Of a stretch of DNA of 64,000 bases, positions 36,835-43,184 are shown one piece after another; position 1 is the stretch's first letter, and every line of letters starts with the position of its first letter. Both the position numbers and the translations under genes were made by a program. Under the pieces are notes generated by a model. It ran no database searches. It was given only the letters and a program-made list of their open reading frames with translations, and had not been told where the DNA came from. This DNA is from Stappia stellulata DSM 5886 (GTDB taxonomy: Bacteria > Pseudomonadota > Alphaproteobacteria > Rhizobiales > Stappiaceae), in the NCBI RefSeq assembly GCF_000423705.1, contig NZ_AUIM01000013.1:7501-71500 (forward strand), written 5' to 3'.

Positions 36835-37620
36835 ATGTCGACCTTCGACCGCAATTCCAACTTAGGGTATACGGCGGCCGGCGCGCGCGCAGGGGCCGGC
36901 GTCTATGACGAGGGCCTTCGCGCCTACATGCTGGGCGTCTACAACTACATGGCGCTTGGCCTCGGCATCACGGGCATCCTTGCTCTCGCCACCGCCTGGA
37001 TGGCGACGACGCAGGATCCCTCGCAGGCCGCAGCCCAGTTCGGCAACGGCATCATGCTGACCCAGCTTGGCGCAACGCTTTACGGCAGCCCGCTCAAGTG
37101 GGTGGTGATGCTTGCACCGCTTGCCATGGTGTTCTTCCTCAGCTTCAAGGTCCAGTCGATGAGCGCCTCCACGGCGCAGACCACGTTCTGGGCCTTCGCA
37201 GCCGTCATGGGCGTGTCGCTGTCGTCGATCTTCCTGGTCTACACGGGCGGCTCGATCGCACGCGTGTTCTTCATCACCGCGGCCTCCTTCGGCGCGTTGA
37301 GCCTTTACGGCTACACGACCAAGAAGGACCTGTCGGGCTGGGGATCGTTCCTGTTCATGGGCCTGATCGGCATCGTCCTCGCCTCGATCGTCAACATCTT
37401 CCTGGCCTCCTCGGCCCTGCAGTTCGCCATCTCCGTGATCGGCGTCCTCGTGTTCGCCGGCCTCACCGCCTATGACACGCAGCAGATCAAGGAAATGTAC
37501 GACGGCAACGACGGCGCGGAAGTGGCCACGAAGAAGTCGATCATGGGCGCGCTTCGCCTGTACCTCGACTTCATCAACCTCTTCCTGATGCTGCTGCAGC
37601 TCTTCGGCAACCGCGAGTAA
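36835..37620 (+). CDS. Bax inhibitor-1 / YccA family membrane protein
   Basis: This 261-residue integral membrane protein has seven predicted hydrophobic segments and the BI-1 family motifs GVYNYMALGLGITGI near the N-terminus, VYTGGSIARVFFITAASFGALSLYGYTTKKDLS in the centre and GLTAYDTQQIKEMY near the C-terminus, which includes the conserved aspartate of the pH-sensing calcium-leak site. The family includes YccA, an inhibitor of FtsH proteolysis, and YbhL. The ATG at 36835 is chosen because AGAGGA lies at proper spacing; an ATG five codons upstream is an alternative. A candidate heat-shock promoter precedes it. Confidence 0.93.
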   Translation: MSTFDRNSNLGYTAAGARAGAGVYDEGLRAYMLGVYNYMALGLGITGILALATAWMATTQDPSQAAAQFGNGIMLTQLGATLYGSPLKWVVMLAPLAMVFFLSFKVQSMSASTAQTTFWAFAAVMGVSLSSIFLVYTGGSIARVFFITAASFGALSLYGYTTKKDLSGWGSFLFMGLIGIVLASIVNIFLASSALQFAISVIGVLVFAGLTAYDTQQIKEMYDGNDGAEVATKKSIMGALRLYLDFINLFLMLLQLFGNRE

Positions 37621-37669
37621 TCGCACCGCCGCGCGGGCCGCACGCAGGGCCCGCTGCACCGAGACACGA

Positions 37670-37706
37670 AAGGGGCGCCGGAGACAATCCAGCGCCCCTT
37701 TTTTCT
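37670..37706 (+). terminator. Rho-independent terminator of the BI-1 gene
   Basis: AAGGGGCGC and GCGCCCCTT form a 9-base stem (37670-37700) with a 13-base loop, and the T residues continue as TTTTC. It lies 50 bases after the stop codon. Confidence 0.85.
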
Positions 37707-37781
37707 TGCGCCCCGCCATTCAACCGGCGCGCGGCGGCACCGGTCCTGGTCCTCGAAACAAGCCTTTCAAGTCAGCCCGCC

Positions 37782-37800
37782 CCCCGGTTCAGGGTGATTG
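37782..37800 (+). repeat. Direct repeat copy 1 (CCCCGGTTCAGGGTGATTG)
   Basis: First of two 19-base direct repeats upstream of the autotransporter gene; it differs from the second copy (37941-37959) at one position. Function unknown. Confidence 0.7.
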
Positions 37801-37940
37801 ACGTGCAGCCCCCCGGCCCGCCATACGACCGGCATTTTGGCCGCGCGGCCTCGCCGACAGCGGCATCTACGCGCATCACCCCGGTCCGGCAGGGAACGCG
37901 GCATCGGCCTCCAGTTCTTACGCAAGGGCCGTTCGAGAAA

Positions 37941-37959
37941 CCCCGATTCAGGGTGATTG
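37941..37959 (+). repeat. Direct repeat copy 2 (CCCCGATTCAGGGTGATTG)
   Basis: Second copy of the 19-base direct repeat, 58 bases before the autotransporter start codon. Function unknown. Confidence 0.7.
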
Positions 37960-38016
37960 CCCCCCGGACGACCGCTCGCCATACCTTGGCCAATTTTCCC
38001 CAAGTGGCGAGGACTT

Positions 38017-40095
38017 ATGTCAAAGTTATTCTTCCAGTCGAACCATTCGCACCGTGGCCCTTTCGGTCGTCGGGCCGGCGGCCTCGCGGGAACCGCCCTT
38101 GGCGCGGCCCTGCTTGCCGGCGCCGCTCAGGCGGATCCGGAGTATGATGCCCAGTGGGGTCTCGGAATGGTCGGCGCCAAAGCGGCTCACGATCGTGGCT
38201 ACACCGGCGCCGGCGTGACGGTCGGCCTCGTGGATTCAGGCATCTTCCAGTACCATCCGGACCTTGCCGGACGCCTGAGCCCGATCTCGAGGAACGGTTC
38301 GGACGGAGCAGCCAACGACGGCATCGATGCTCAGGGGCAGGGCACCCATCTGGCCGGCATCATCGCCGCGAATCGCAACGGCACGGGCATGGTCGGCGTG
38401 GCCTATGGCGCCCAGGTGTCCGCGCTTCAGCTGACGACGCGCGGCAGTGCCAGCATCGATATGAGCCGGATCGACTTCATCGCGGCCGGTCTCTTCGATC
38501 ACGGGCACCTCAATGGCATCGAATTCTACAACAACGCCTGGGGCTCGGCGCAGATAATGCCCTCTTCCGGTGCCGCGATGGATACCGTGCGCGACTTTTT
38601 CGAAACCGACCGGAAGCACACGCTCGATGCCATCAGGCGCGGTGTTGACGCCGGGAGCATCTACGTTTGGTCGGCAGGCGACAGCGGCGATACCAGTGTG
38701 AAGCTCGAAGCCGGCCTCCCCCATCTTTATCCCGAGTTGAAGGGACACTGGATGGCGGTTGCCGCCGTCGGCCAGACCGGCGAGATCGCCTCCTACTCCA
38801 ACCGCTGCGGTCTCGCCGCCACCTGGTGCATCTCCGCACCCGGCGGCGATGACGATGCCTCTTCGGGTGGCATCAATTCGACCTCCAACTCCACCGGATA
38901 TCAACGCCTGTCCGGGACCGCCCAGGCCTCGGCACACGTCAGCGGTGCGCTCGCGATCGCCCGCGAGATGTTTCCAAACGCCAAGGCAAGCGAACTCGCC
39001 CAGCTCGTCTTCGCCACCGCCACCGATGTCGGCGACGCCGGGATCGACGACGTCTACGGCTGGGGCATTCTCAACCTCGACGCCCTGACCTCGACCCGGG
39101 ACGCGAAAACCGGCGCCATCTTCTCGCAAGGCGCCTACGCCCAGGGCCGCACCATGGGCCAGATCGCCGATATCGCCGGCGTCCTCGGCTCCGGGGGCAC
39201 CGACAACGACGACGGCACCGTCACCTTCTCCACCTATGGCGACGCGCCGAAGACCGACTTCAACGCCCGCTGGTGGACCGCTCCCATCGCCGGACTGACG
39301 CAAACCTCGGCGAGCGCCACCACCGCCTCGGCGCTCACCCGCACCGGCGGTGCCCTCATCGGCATGGACTTCCGGCCCTCGCAGGACGTGCGCTTCGGCT
39401 TCGGCCTCGGCTTCAGCGAGACCCGCACCTCGAGCGCCGGCAACAGGACCAGCGCCACCGGCCTCCACGCCCTCGCCTACGGTGGTCTCGACATGGATCG
39501 CTGGTTCGTCGACGGCGCCGCAGGTCTCAGCCACTTCGACAGCTCCACGACCCGCTCGGGGATCGTGGGTGCTGGCGGCGGCGCCGGAGCGCTGGCCGGC
39601 ACGTCGAAGGGAACGGACATCGGCGTGTGGAGCAACGCCCGTGTCGGCATGACCTTCCAGACCGCCATGGCCGCGCTGCAGCCCTACGCCCAGGCGCGCA
39701 TCGTGCATCAGTGGCTCGGCGCAACGGGCGAAACCGGCGCAGGCGCCTTTGCACTCTCCGCGCCCTCCGCGACCTCCTCGCAGACCGACCTGGGCGTCGG
39801 CATCAAACTGTCGGGCACGGATTTCGACACCTCCGCCGGCGCCTTCCGGCCGGTGCTCGACCTCGGCTATGCCCGCGCGGTCGGGTCGCTCGGCGACAGC
39901 CGCGCGACGACCATGCTGGGCGCACCGGTGGCGGCGAGTTCGGTCGGCATCGGTCGCGATATCGCCCGCCTCTCCGCCGGCCTCGCCTATGCCTCGGCCT
40001 CGGGCCGGGTCACCGGCACGCTCGGCTATTCGGGCGAATACCGCGCCCGCGCGGCGTCGCACGCGCTCAACGCCAGCGTCAGCGTCAAGTTCTGA
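38017..40095 (+). CDS. Autotransporter with subtilisin-like (S8) passenger lacking the catalytic serine
   Basis: This 692-residue protein has a signal peptide (cleavage near AGAAQA-DPE, residue 39), an S8-type passenger domain (about 40-385) and a C-terminal autotransporter beta-barrel (about 420-692) ending in ...NASVSVKF with the terminal aromatic residue used by the BAM complex. Of the subtilase triad, aspartate (GLVDSGI, D73) and histidine (GQGTHLAGI, H111) are present, but the serine motif GTSMAAPHVSG reads GTAQASAHVSG, with Ala302 in place of serine, and the oxyanion asparagine region AAGN reads SAGD (Asp222). It is therefore likely an inactive protease fold displayed on the surface, perhaps for adhesion or binding. 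The ATG follows GCGAGGA. It is flanked by a direct repeat upstream and a palindromic element downstream. Confidence 0.88.
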   Translation: MSKLFFQSNHSHRGPFGRRAGGLAGTALGAALLAGAAQADPEYDAQWGLGMVGAKAAHDRGYTGAGVTVGLVDSGIFQYHPDLAGRLSPISRNGSDGAANDGIDAQGQGTHLAGIIAANRNGTGMVGVAYGAQVSALQLTTRGSASIDMSRIDFIAAGLFDHGHLNGIEFYNNAWGSAQIMPSSGAAMDTVRDFFETDRKHTLDAIRRGVDAGSIYVWSAGDSGDTSVKLEAGLPHLYPELKGHWMAVAAVGQTGEIASYSNRCGLAATWCISAPGGDDDASSGGINSTSNSTGYQRLSGTAQASAHVSGALAIAREMFPNAKASELAQLVFATATDVGDAGIDDVYGWGILNLDALTSTRDAKTGAIFSQGAYAQGRTMGQIADIAGVLGSGGTDNDDGTVTFSTYGDAPKTDFNARWWTAPIAGLTQTSASATTASALTRTGGALIGMDFRPSQDVRFGFGLGFSETRTSSAGNRTSATGLHALAYGGLDMDRWFVDGAAGLSHFDSSTTRSGIVGAGGGAGALAGTSKGTDIGVWSNARVGMTFQTAMAALQPYAQARIVHQWLGATGETGAGAFALSAPSATSSQTDLGVGIKLSGTDFDTSAGAFRPVLDLGYARAVGSLGDSRATTMLGAPVAASSVGIGRDIARLSAGLAYASASGRVTGTLGYSGEYRARAASHALNASVSVKF

Positions 40096-40178
40096 CGCTC
40101 GGGCGTAACCGGAAAACCAAGACGGCCGCGCAGCCCCTGCGCGGCCGGATTTCCGGCAACGTCCAGACACGCACGCAT

Positions 40179-40308
40179 CGTCATCCCGGGCGCGGCGCAA
40201 GCCGCGACCCGGGACCGGGGAGCCCCGACATCGGTTATGGAAACCAAGCAAAGCAGACAGGCACTGCCTCTCCGATCCCGGCTCTCATTGCATTCGGCCG
40301 GGATAACG
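40179..40308. repeat. Intergenic palindromic repeat element (CGTCATCCCGGG type)
   Basis: A 130-base element begins CGTCATCCCGGGCGCGGCGC and ends with the inverted form GGCCGGGATAACG, so its termini are inverted repeats. Inside are GACCCGGGACCGGGGAGCC and a facing GATCCCGGCTCTCATTGCATT. Elements of this sequence type are dispersed between genes in many Alphaproteobacteria. It lies between the autotransporter and DUF2794 stop codons, a usual place for such elements. I saw no second copy in the window. Confidence 0.7.
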
Positions 40309-40345
40309 CATTTCCGAGGCGTTCTCGTCCACCTCGGCCGCTCGA

Positions 40346-40738
40346 TCACACCACGCTCAGATGACGCTTTTTCTCAAACACCCTGAGCACCTGTGCGAGG
40401 TCCGCGCCGCGCTTGAGGATCGTTCCCCCGGCGCCGACAACCGCGTAGGCGCCTTGCCGTCGGGCGTTTCTCGGCACCTTTTCGATACGGTACAGCGGCA
40501 TTTCCGACGCACGACGGAAGACCGAGAACACGGCCCGGTCCTTCAGGTGGTCGATGGCGTAGTCGCGCCATTCCCCGGAGGCAACCCGGTGTCCGTAAAC
40601 CCGCAGGATGAGATCGAGTTCACGGCGATGAAAGGTGACGATTGGAGGGGAAGGAGCCTGTCCGCCGCCGCCGGAAGCGCCGCCCGGCTCGCCCTGTCCC
40701 GCCCGGAACCGGGATGCGTCCTCATCGAACTCACTCAT
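40346..40738 (-). CDS. DUF2794 family protein
   Basis: This 130-residue protein has a variable Gly/Pro-rich start (about 1-32) and then the DUF2794 core: VTFHRRELDLILRVYGHRVASGEWRDYAIDHLKDRAVFSVFRRASEMPLYRIEK and a C-terminal GTILKRGADLAQVLRVFEKKRHL. The family is confined largely to Alphaproteobacteria and has no known function; it is small, soluble and has no cysteine or membrane segment here. It is convergent with the autotransporter and divergent from the candidate small RNA and GNAT gene. Confidence 0.9.
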   Translation of the reverse strand: MSEFDEDASRFRAGQGEPGGASGGGGQAPSPPIVTFHRRELDLILRVYGHRVASGEWRDYAIDHLKDRAVFSVFRRASEMPLYRIEKVPRNARRQGAYAVVGAGGTILKRGADLAQVLRVFEKKRHLSVV

Positions 40739-41017
40739 TGCGCCTCCCCGCCCGAATGCCCGGCGGACGTTGTGTCCGACACGTCGTCCTTGCGATGTGA
40801 GACCGGGCGCGCAAGCGCCCCGAGGTCAGTCGAAGTGTCACCGCCCCGTCATGATGGGCCGTCGGCTTCCGCTTTGGCAAGCAACGTTTTTCGCGCGGCT
40901 CGCAACAGGCGCGAGGATTTCACGATTTCGCCCCAATACAGCCCCGACGGCGCCATCTTGACCTGCAAGGTTACACTCGTTGCAAACGGATCATCGAAAC
41001 GCGAAACCTCGGTACGC

Positions 41018-41118
41018 AACAGCCCCCCAGCCCCCCGGGGTTTTGCTGTTCATGGTCCCGGTCCCGCAAGGGACGCGTATGCAACCGGAAGGGCCGGCTT
41101 AACGCCGGCCCTTTTCCC
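41018..41118 (+). ncRNA. Candidate small RNA with three hairpins
   Basis: AACAGC (about 41018) pairs with GCTGTT (about 41045), enclosing a C-rich and G-rich inner region; GTCCC-GCAA-GGGAC forms a tetraloop hairpin near 41061-41074; and a strong terminator hairpin follows at 41089-41118. No protein gene ends upstream of this terminator on the plus strand, so it may end a non-coding transcript. The 5' end is unknown and could lie as far back as about 40900. No known RNA family was recognised. Confidence 0.35.
41089..41118 (+). terminator. Orphan rho-independent terminator
   Basis: AAGGGCCGGC (41089-41098), loop TTAAC, and GCCGGCCCTT (41104-41113) form a 10-base stem followed by TTCCC; the T residues run CTTTT across the stem end. 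No plus-strand protein gene ends before it. Confidence 0.75.
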
Positions 41119-41224
41119 GTTTCAGGGCCTTTTTCCGCCCCCGCCCTTCCCCGTGCGATCCCCGCGAGACCATTCGCGCCCCCTCTGTCTTTTGCGATTC
41201 CAGAATCAAGGGTATCATTGGCGC

Positions 41225-41761
41225 ATGAGCCTCGGCCTGATTGCCCTGCGCCCCGCGCACCAAGACGATGCCGTCTCCCTAGCCGCCGTGCATGAGGAGG
41301 CCTGGCGCGCGACCTATCGCGGCATCATCGACGGGCGCGAGCTGGAGCGGATGATCTCCAAACGCGGGCCGAAGTGGTGGCGCACGGCGCTGTCGCGCGG
41401 TGTGCAGATCCAGATCCTGCACGTGGCCGGCACGCCGGCGGGATATGCCACCTTCGGTCGCTCGCGCATGCGCGAATTGCCGTTCGAGGGCGAGATCTAC
41501 GAGCTCTACATCCGCCCCGACCATCAGGGGCTCGGCTTCGGCACGGAACTGTTTCATGCCGCGCGCGGCGCACTCGCGCGCTCGCGCATGTCGGGTCTCG
41601 CCATCCGGGTCCTGCGCGACAATGAGGACGCGCTGCGCTTCTATCGCCATCGCGGCGGACAGGTTCTGCTGACAACCCGCGAACGCGTCGCCAACAGCGC
41701 GCTCGACCTGACGGTGTTTGGCTGGTTCGACGACGACGACACGGACGGGGCCGCGCGCTAG
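41225..41761 (+). CDS. GNAT family N-acetyltransferase
   Basis: This 178-residue protein has the whole GNAT fold: LIALRPAHQDDAVSLAAVHEEAWRATYRGIID at the N-terminus, IYELYIRPDHQGLGFGTELFHAARGAL with the acetyl-CoA loop QGLGFG, and a C-terminal NEDALRFYRHRGGQ. The ATYRGII motif is common among GNAT proteins related to phosphinothricin or ribosomal-protein-type acetyltransferases, but the substrate is unknown. Its TAG stop overlaps that of the convergent quinone-reductase gene in the palindrome CTAG (41758-41761). Confidence 0.9.
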   Translation: MSLGLIALRPAHQDDAVSLAAVHEEAWRATYRGIIDGRELERMISKRGPKWWRTALSRGVQIQILHVAGTPAGYATFGRSRMRELPFEGEIYELYIRPDHQGLGFGTELFHAARGALARSRMSGLAIRVLRDNEDALRFYRHRGGQVLLTTRERVANSALDLTVFGWFDDDDTDGAAR

Positions 41762-42336
41762 GCCGCCCGCCCGTAACCGGCGGCCCGGGCAAGAAAGCCG
41801 CGCCGGTCCTGTTCGCTGGAGCCCTGCACCGGCGCAAAGGTGCGGAACCGGATCTTGCGAAACCCGCAAAACCCCAGGATCTGTTTCTTCATCGCCTTGT
41901 TGCCGGGCGCCCCGACGATCAGGTGAAGATACCAGCGCGGCGTGTCGGCGGTGACAAGCACCTCCGCCGTCCGGCCGGTCAGATGCGGAACCGGCAAAAG
42001 ATTGCCCTTTTCGTAGGAATAGGCGAAGCGCGGCAGGAGAACGCGGTCGAACAGACCCTTGAGCTTCGCCGGCACCCCGCCCCACCACAACGGATGGGCG
42101 ATCACGAGGTGCTCGCACCACGCGAGAGCCTCCTGAACCTCGACCAGACAGGGTTCCAGCGGCTTTTTGCTGCCGTACCCGCTTTCCATGTCGATGTCGA
42201 AAGCCATCCCGGAGAGCCGCAAGACCCGCAGCTCGTTGCCCGCAGCCGCGGCCGCATCCGAATAAGCGCGGGCCAGCGCCCCGCACAGACTGTCGCCACC
42301 TGGATGGCCATCCAGCACGAGAATACGCCTTGCCAT
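41758..42336 (-). CDS. NAD(P)H-dependent quinone oxidoreductase, flavodoxin fold
   Basis: This 192-residue flavoprotein begins MARRILVLDGHPGGDSLCGALA, the FMN/FAD-binding start of the NQO/MdaB group, and contains HPLWWGGVPAKLKGLFDRVLLPRFAYSYE, typical of two-electron quinone reductases (electrophile detoxification). The C-terminus has the conserved GFCGFRKIRFRTFAPV. AGGAG precedes the ATG. It is divergent from a TetR regulator with three TGACCGCGGTCA-type boxes between them, so expression is probably induced when that repressor senses a quinone or similar compound. Confidence 0.92.
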   Translation of the reverse strand: MARRILVLDGHPGGDSLCGALARAYSDAAAAAGNELRVLRLSGMAFDIDMESGYGSKKPLEPCLVEVQEALAWCEHLVIAHPLWWGGVPAKLKGLFDRVLLPRFAYSYEKGNLLPVPHLTGRTAEVLVTADTPRWYLHLIVGAPGNKAMKKQILGFCGFRKIRFRTFAPVQGSSEQDRRGFLARAAGYGRAA

Positions 42337-42362
42337 GCCGTTCTCCTGATCCGGTCGTTTTC

Positions 42363-42374
42363 TGACCACGGTCA
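42363..42374. promoter_or_regulatory. TetR operator copy 1 (TGACCACGGTCA)
   Basis: One base from the perfect palindrome TGACCGCGGTCA. It lies 27 bases upstream of the quinone reductase start, where a bound repressor would block that gene. Copies 2 and 3 start 33 and 55 bases further on, all whole turns of the helix. Confidence 0.7.
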
Positions 42375-42395
42375 ATCGTGATATTCTTTATTTTA

Positions 42396-42407
42396 TGACC
42401 GCGGTCA
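42396..42407. promoter_or_regulatory. TetR operator copy 2 (TGACCGCGGTCA)
   Basis: A perfect 12-base palindrome midway between the divergent tetR and quinone reductase genes, 33 bases after copy 1 and 22 before copy 3. Confidence 0.8.
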
Positions 42408-42417
42408 ACTTAAATTT

Positions 42418-42429
42418 TGACCGCGGTCA
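42418..42429. promoter_or_regulatory. TetR operator copy 3 (TGACCGCGGTCA)
   Basis: A perfect 12-base palindrome ending 22 bases before the tetR start, suited to autorepression. The flanks of copies 2 and 3 are AT-rich (TTTAT/TTTT and ACTTAAA/ATTTAAA). Confidence 0.8.
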
Positions 42430-42451
42430 ATTTAAACGAAGGGACACGAAA

Positions 42452-43075
42452 ATGGTCGGCAAACCGCAGCAGCGCACCCGGCGAACGCAGCAACGCATCC
42501 TTGCCGCGGCCCGCGATCTCTTCGCGGAAACAGGCTACGAGGCGACCAGCGTGGATGCGATTGCCGCGCGCGCCGGGGTGGCAAAGGCGACCGTCTTTGC
42601 GCATTTCTCCGACAAGGCCAGCCTCCTGATCGCCGGCAAGATCCAGCGGCTCGCCGCGCTGAGCGGGACCATGCGCCAGACCATTGCGGACGGCTCCACG
42701 GACCATCCCGCCCGCTACCTCGCGGACGTGTTCCGGCCATGGCTGGTGCTTTATCGCGGCGACCCCGAGTTCGCGCGCCTGTTCCTGTCCCAGTCGACGC
42801 TCAACGACGGTCCCTGGACCCGCCAGTTCCTCGATATCTGCGCAACGATCGAGGACAACGCCGCACGTGCGGTCGACCGGCTGCGGGCCGAGGGCCGCCT
42901 GCGCGCGGACCTTGAGCCGGAAACCGTGACGCAAGGCATTCTGGCGTTTTACTACCACATGATCGTCGGCCACAGCGTCGGAGCCCTGCCGGACGGCCGC
43001 GCCCAGGAAACCTTGTTCGACGGCTTGATCGCCACCTGGATGAACGGCTGCCGGTCCACGACCGCCCCTGCCTGA
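42452..43075 (+). CDS. TetR family transcriptional regulator
   Basis: This 207-residue repressor has the N-terminal TetR helix-turn-helix (RTQQRILAAARDLFAETGYEATSVDAIAARAGVAKATVFAHFSDKASLL) and a variable ligand-binding domain with a C-terminal TetR-type region. It lies divergently next to a quinone reductase gene, with three palindromic boxes between them. The ATG at 42452 follows GAAGGGA; an in-frame ATG at 42395 lies inside the operators and was rejected. The likely job is repression of itself and of the reductase until an aromatic or quinone ligand binds. Confidence 0.93.
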   Translation: MVGKPQQRTRRTQQRILAAARDLFAETGYEATSVDAIAARAGVAKATVFAHFSDKASLLIAGKIQRLAALSGTMRQTIADGSTDHPARYLADVFRPWLVLYRGDPEFARLFLSQSTLNDGPWTRQFLDICATIEDNAARAVDRLRAEGRLRADLEPETVTQGILAFYYHMIVGHSVGALPDGRAQETLFDGLIATWMNGCRSTTAPA

Positions 43076-43133
43076 TCGGGCGTCGACGGGCGGGAGACGC
43101 TGCGTTTTGCGGACTTGACGCGGTCTTTCATTT

Positions 43134-43155
43134 CTGAAAAGTTTCAGTTGCAACT
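43134..43155. promoter_or_regulatory. Inverted repeats upstream of the TRAP transporter
   Basis: CTGAAA-AG-TTTCAG (43134-43147) and AGTTGCAACT (43146-43155) are two small overlapping dyads 30-50 bases before the dctP start. Either could be an operator for the TRAP operon. A TTGACG (43115-43120) lies upstream as a possible -35 box. This is pattern only. Confidence 0.35.
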
Positions 43156-43184
43156 AATTTTCGTCGCAGACGGGGAGGAAATCC

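Larger units (their letters stand above)
37707..38016. other. Non-coding interval before the autotransporter gene with a direct repeat
   Basis: No gene is evident in these 310 bases. The interval contains two copies of CCCCG(G/A)TTCAGGGTGATTG (37782-37800 and 37941-37959; 18 of 19 identical), 159 bases apart in the same orientation. The region between them is GC-rich and has no recognisable motif. Confidence 0.55.
40739..41224. other. Gene-free interval with several hairpins and an orphan terminator
   Basis: No convincing protein gene lies in these 486 bases. A plus-strand frame is open through the region but its translation is low in complexity and matches nothing. From about 41018 there are three successive hairpins (AACAGC...GCTGTT, GTCCC-GCAA-GGGAC, and the terminator at 41089-41118), which suggests that a short transcript ends here. 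It also holds the promoters of the DUF2794 gene and of the downstream GNAT gene. Confidence 0.55.

Noticed and set aside
40739-41118. tmRNA, 6S RNA or SRP RNA in the interval before the GNAT gene
   Set aside because: No tag-peptide coding sequence, no 6S-type long bubble hairpin and no GGAAG-type SRP tetraloop could be recognised, so no known RNA family is claimed.
40361-41224. Plus-strand open frame joining in frame to the GNAT gene
   Set aside because: The translation before 41225 has no resemblance to GNAT proteins; the ATG at 41225 matches the family start. The interval is better read as non-coding.
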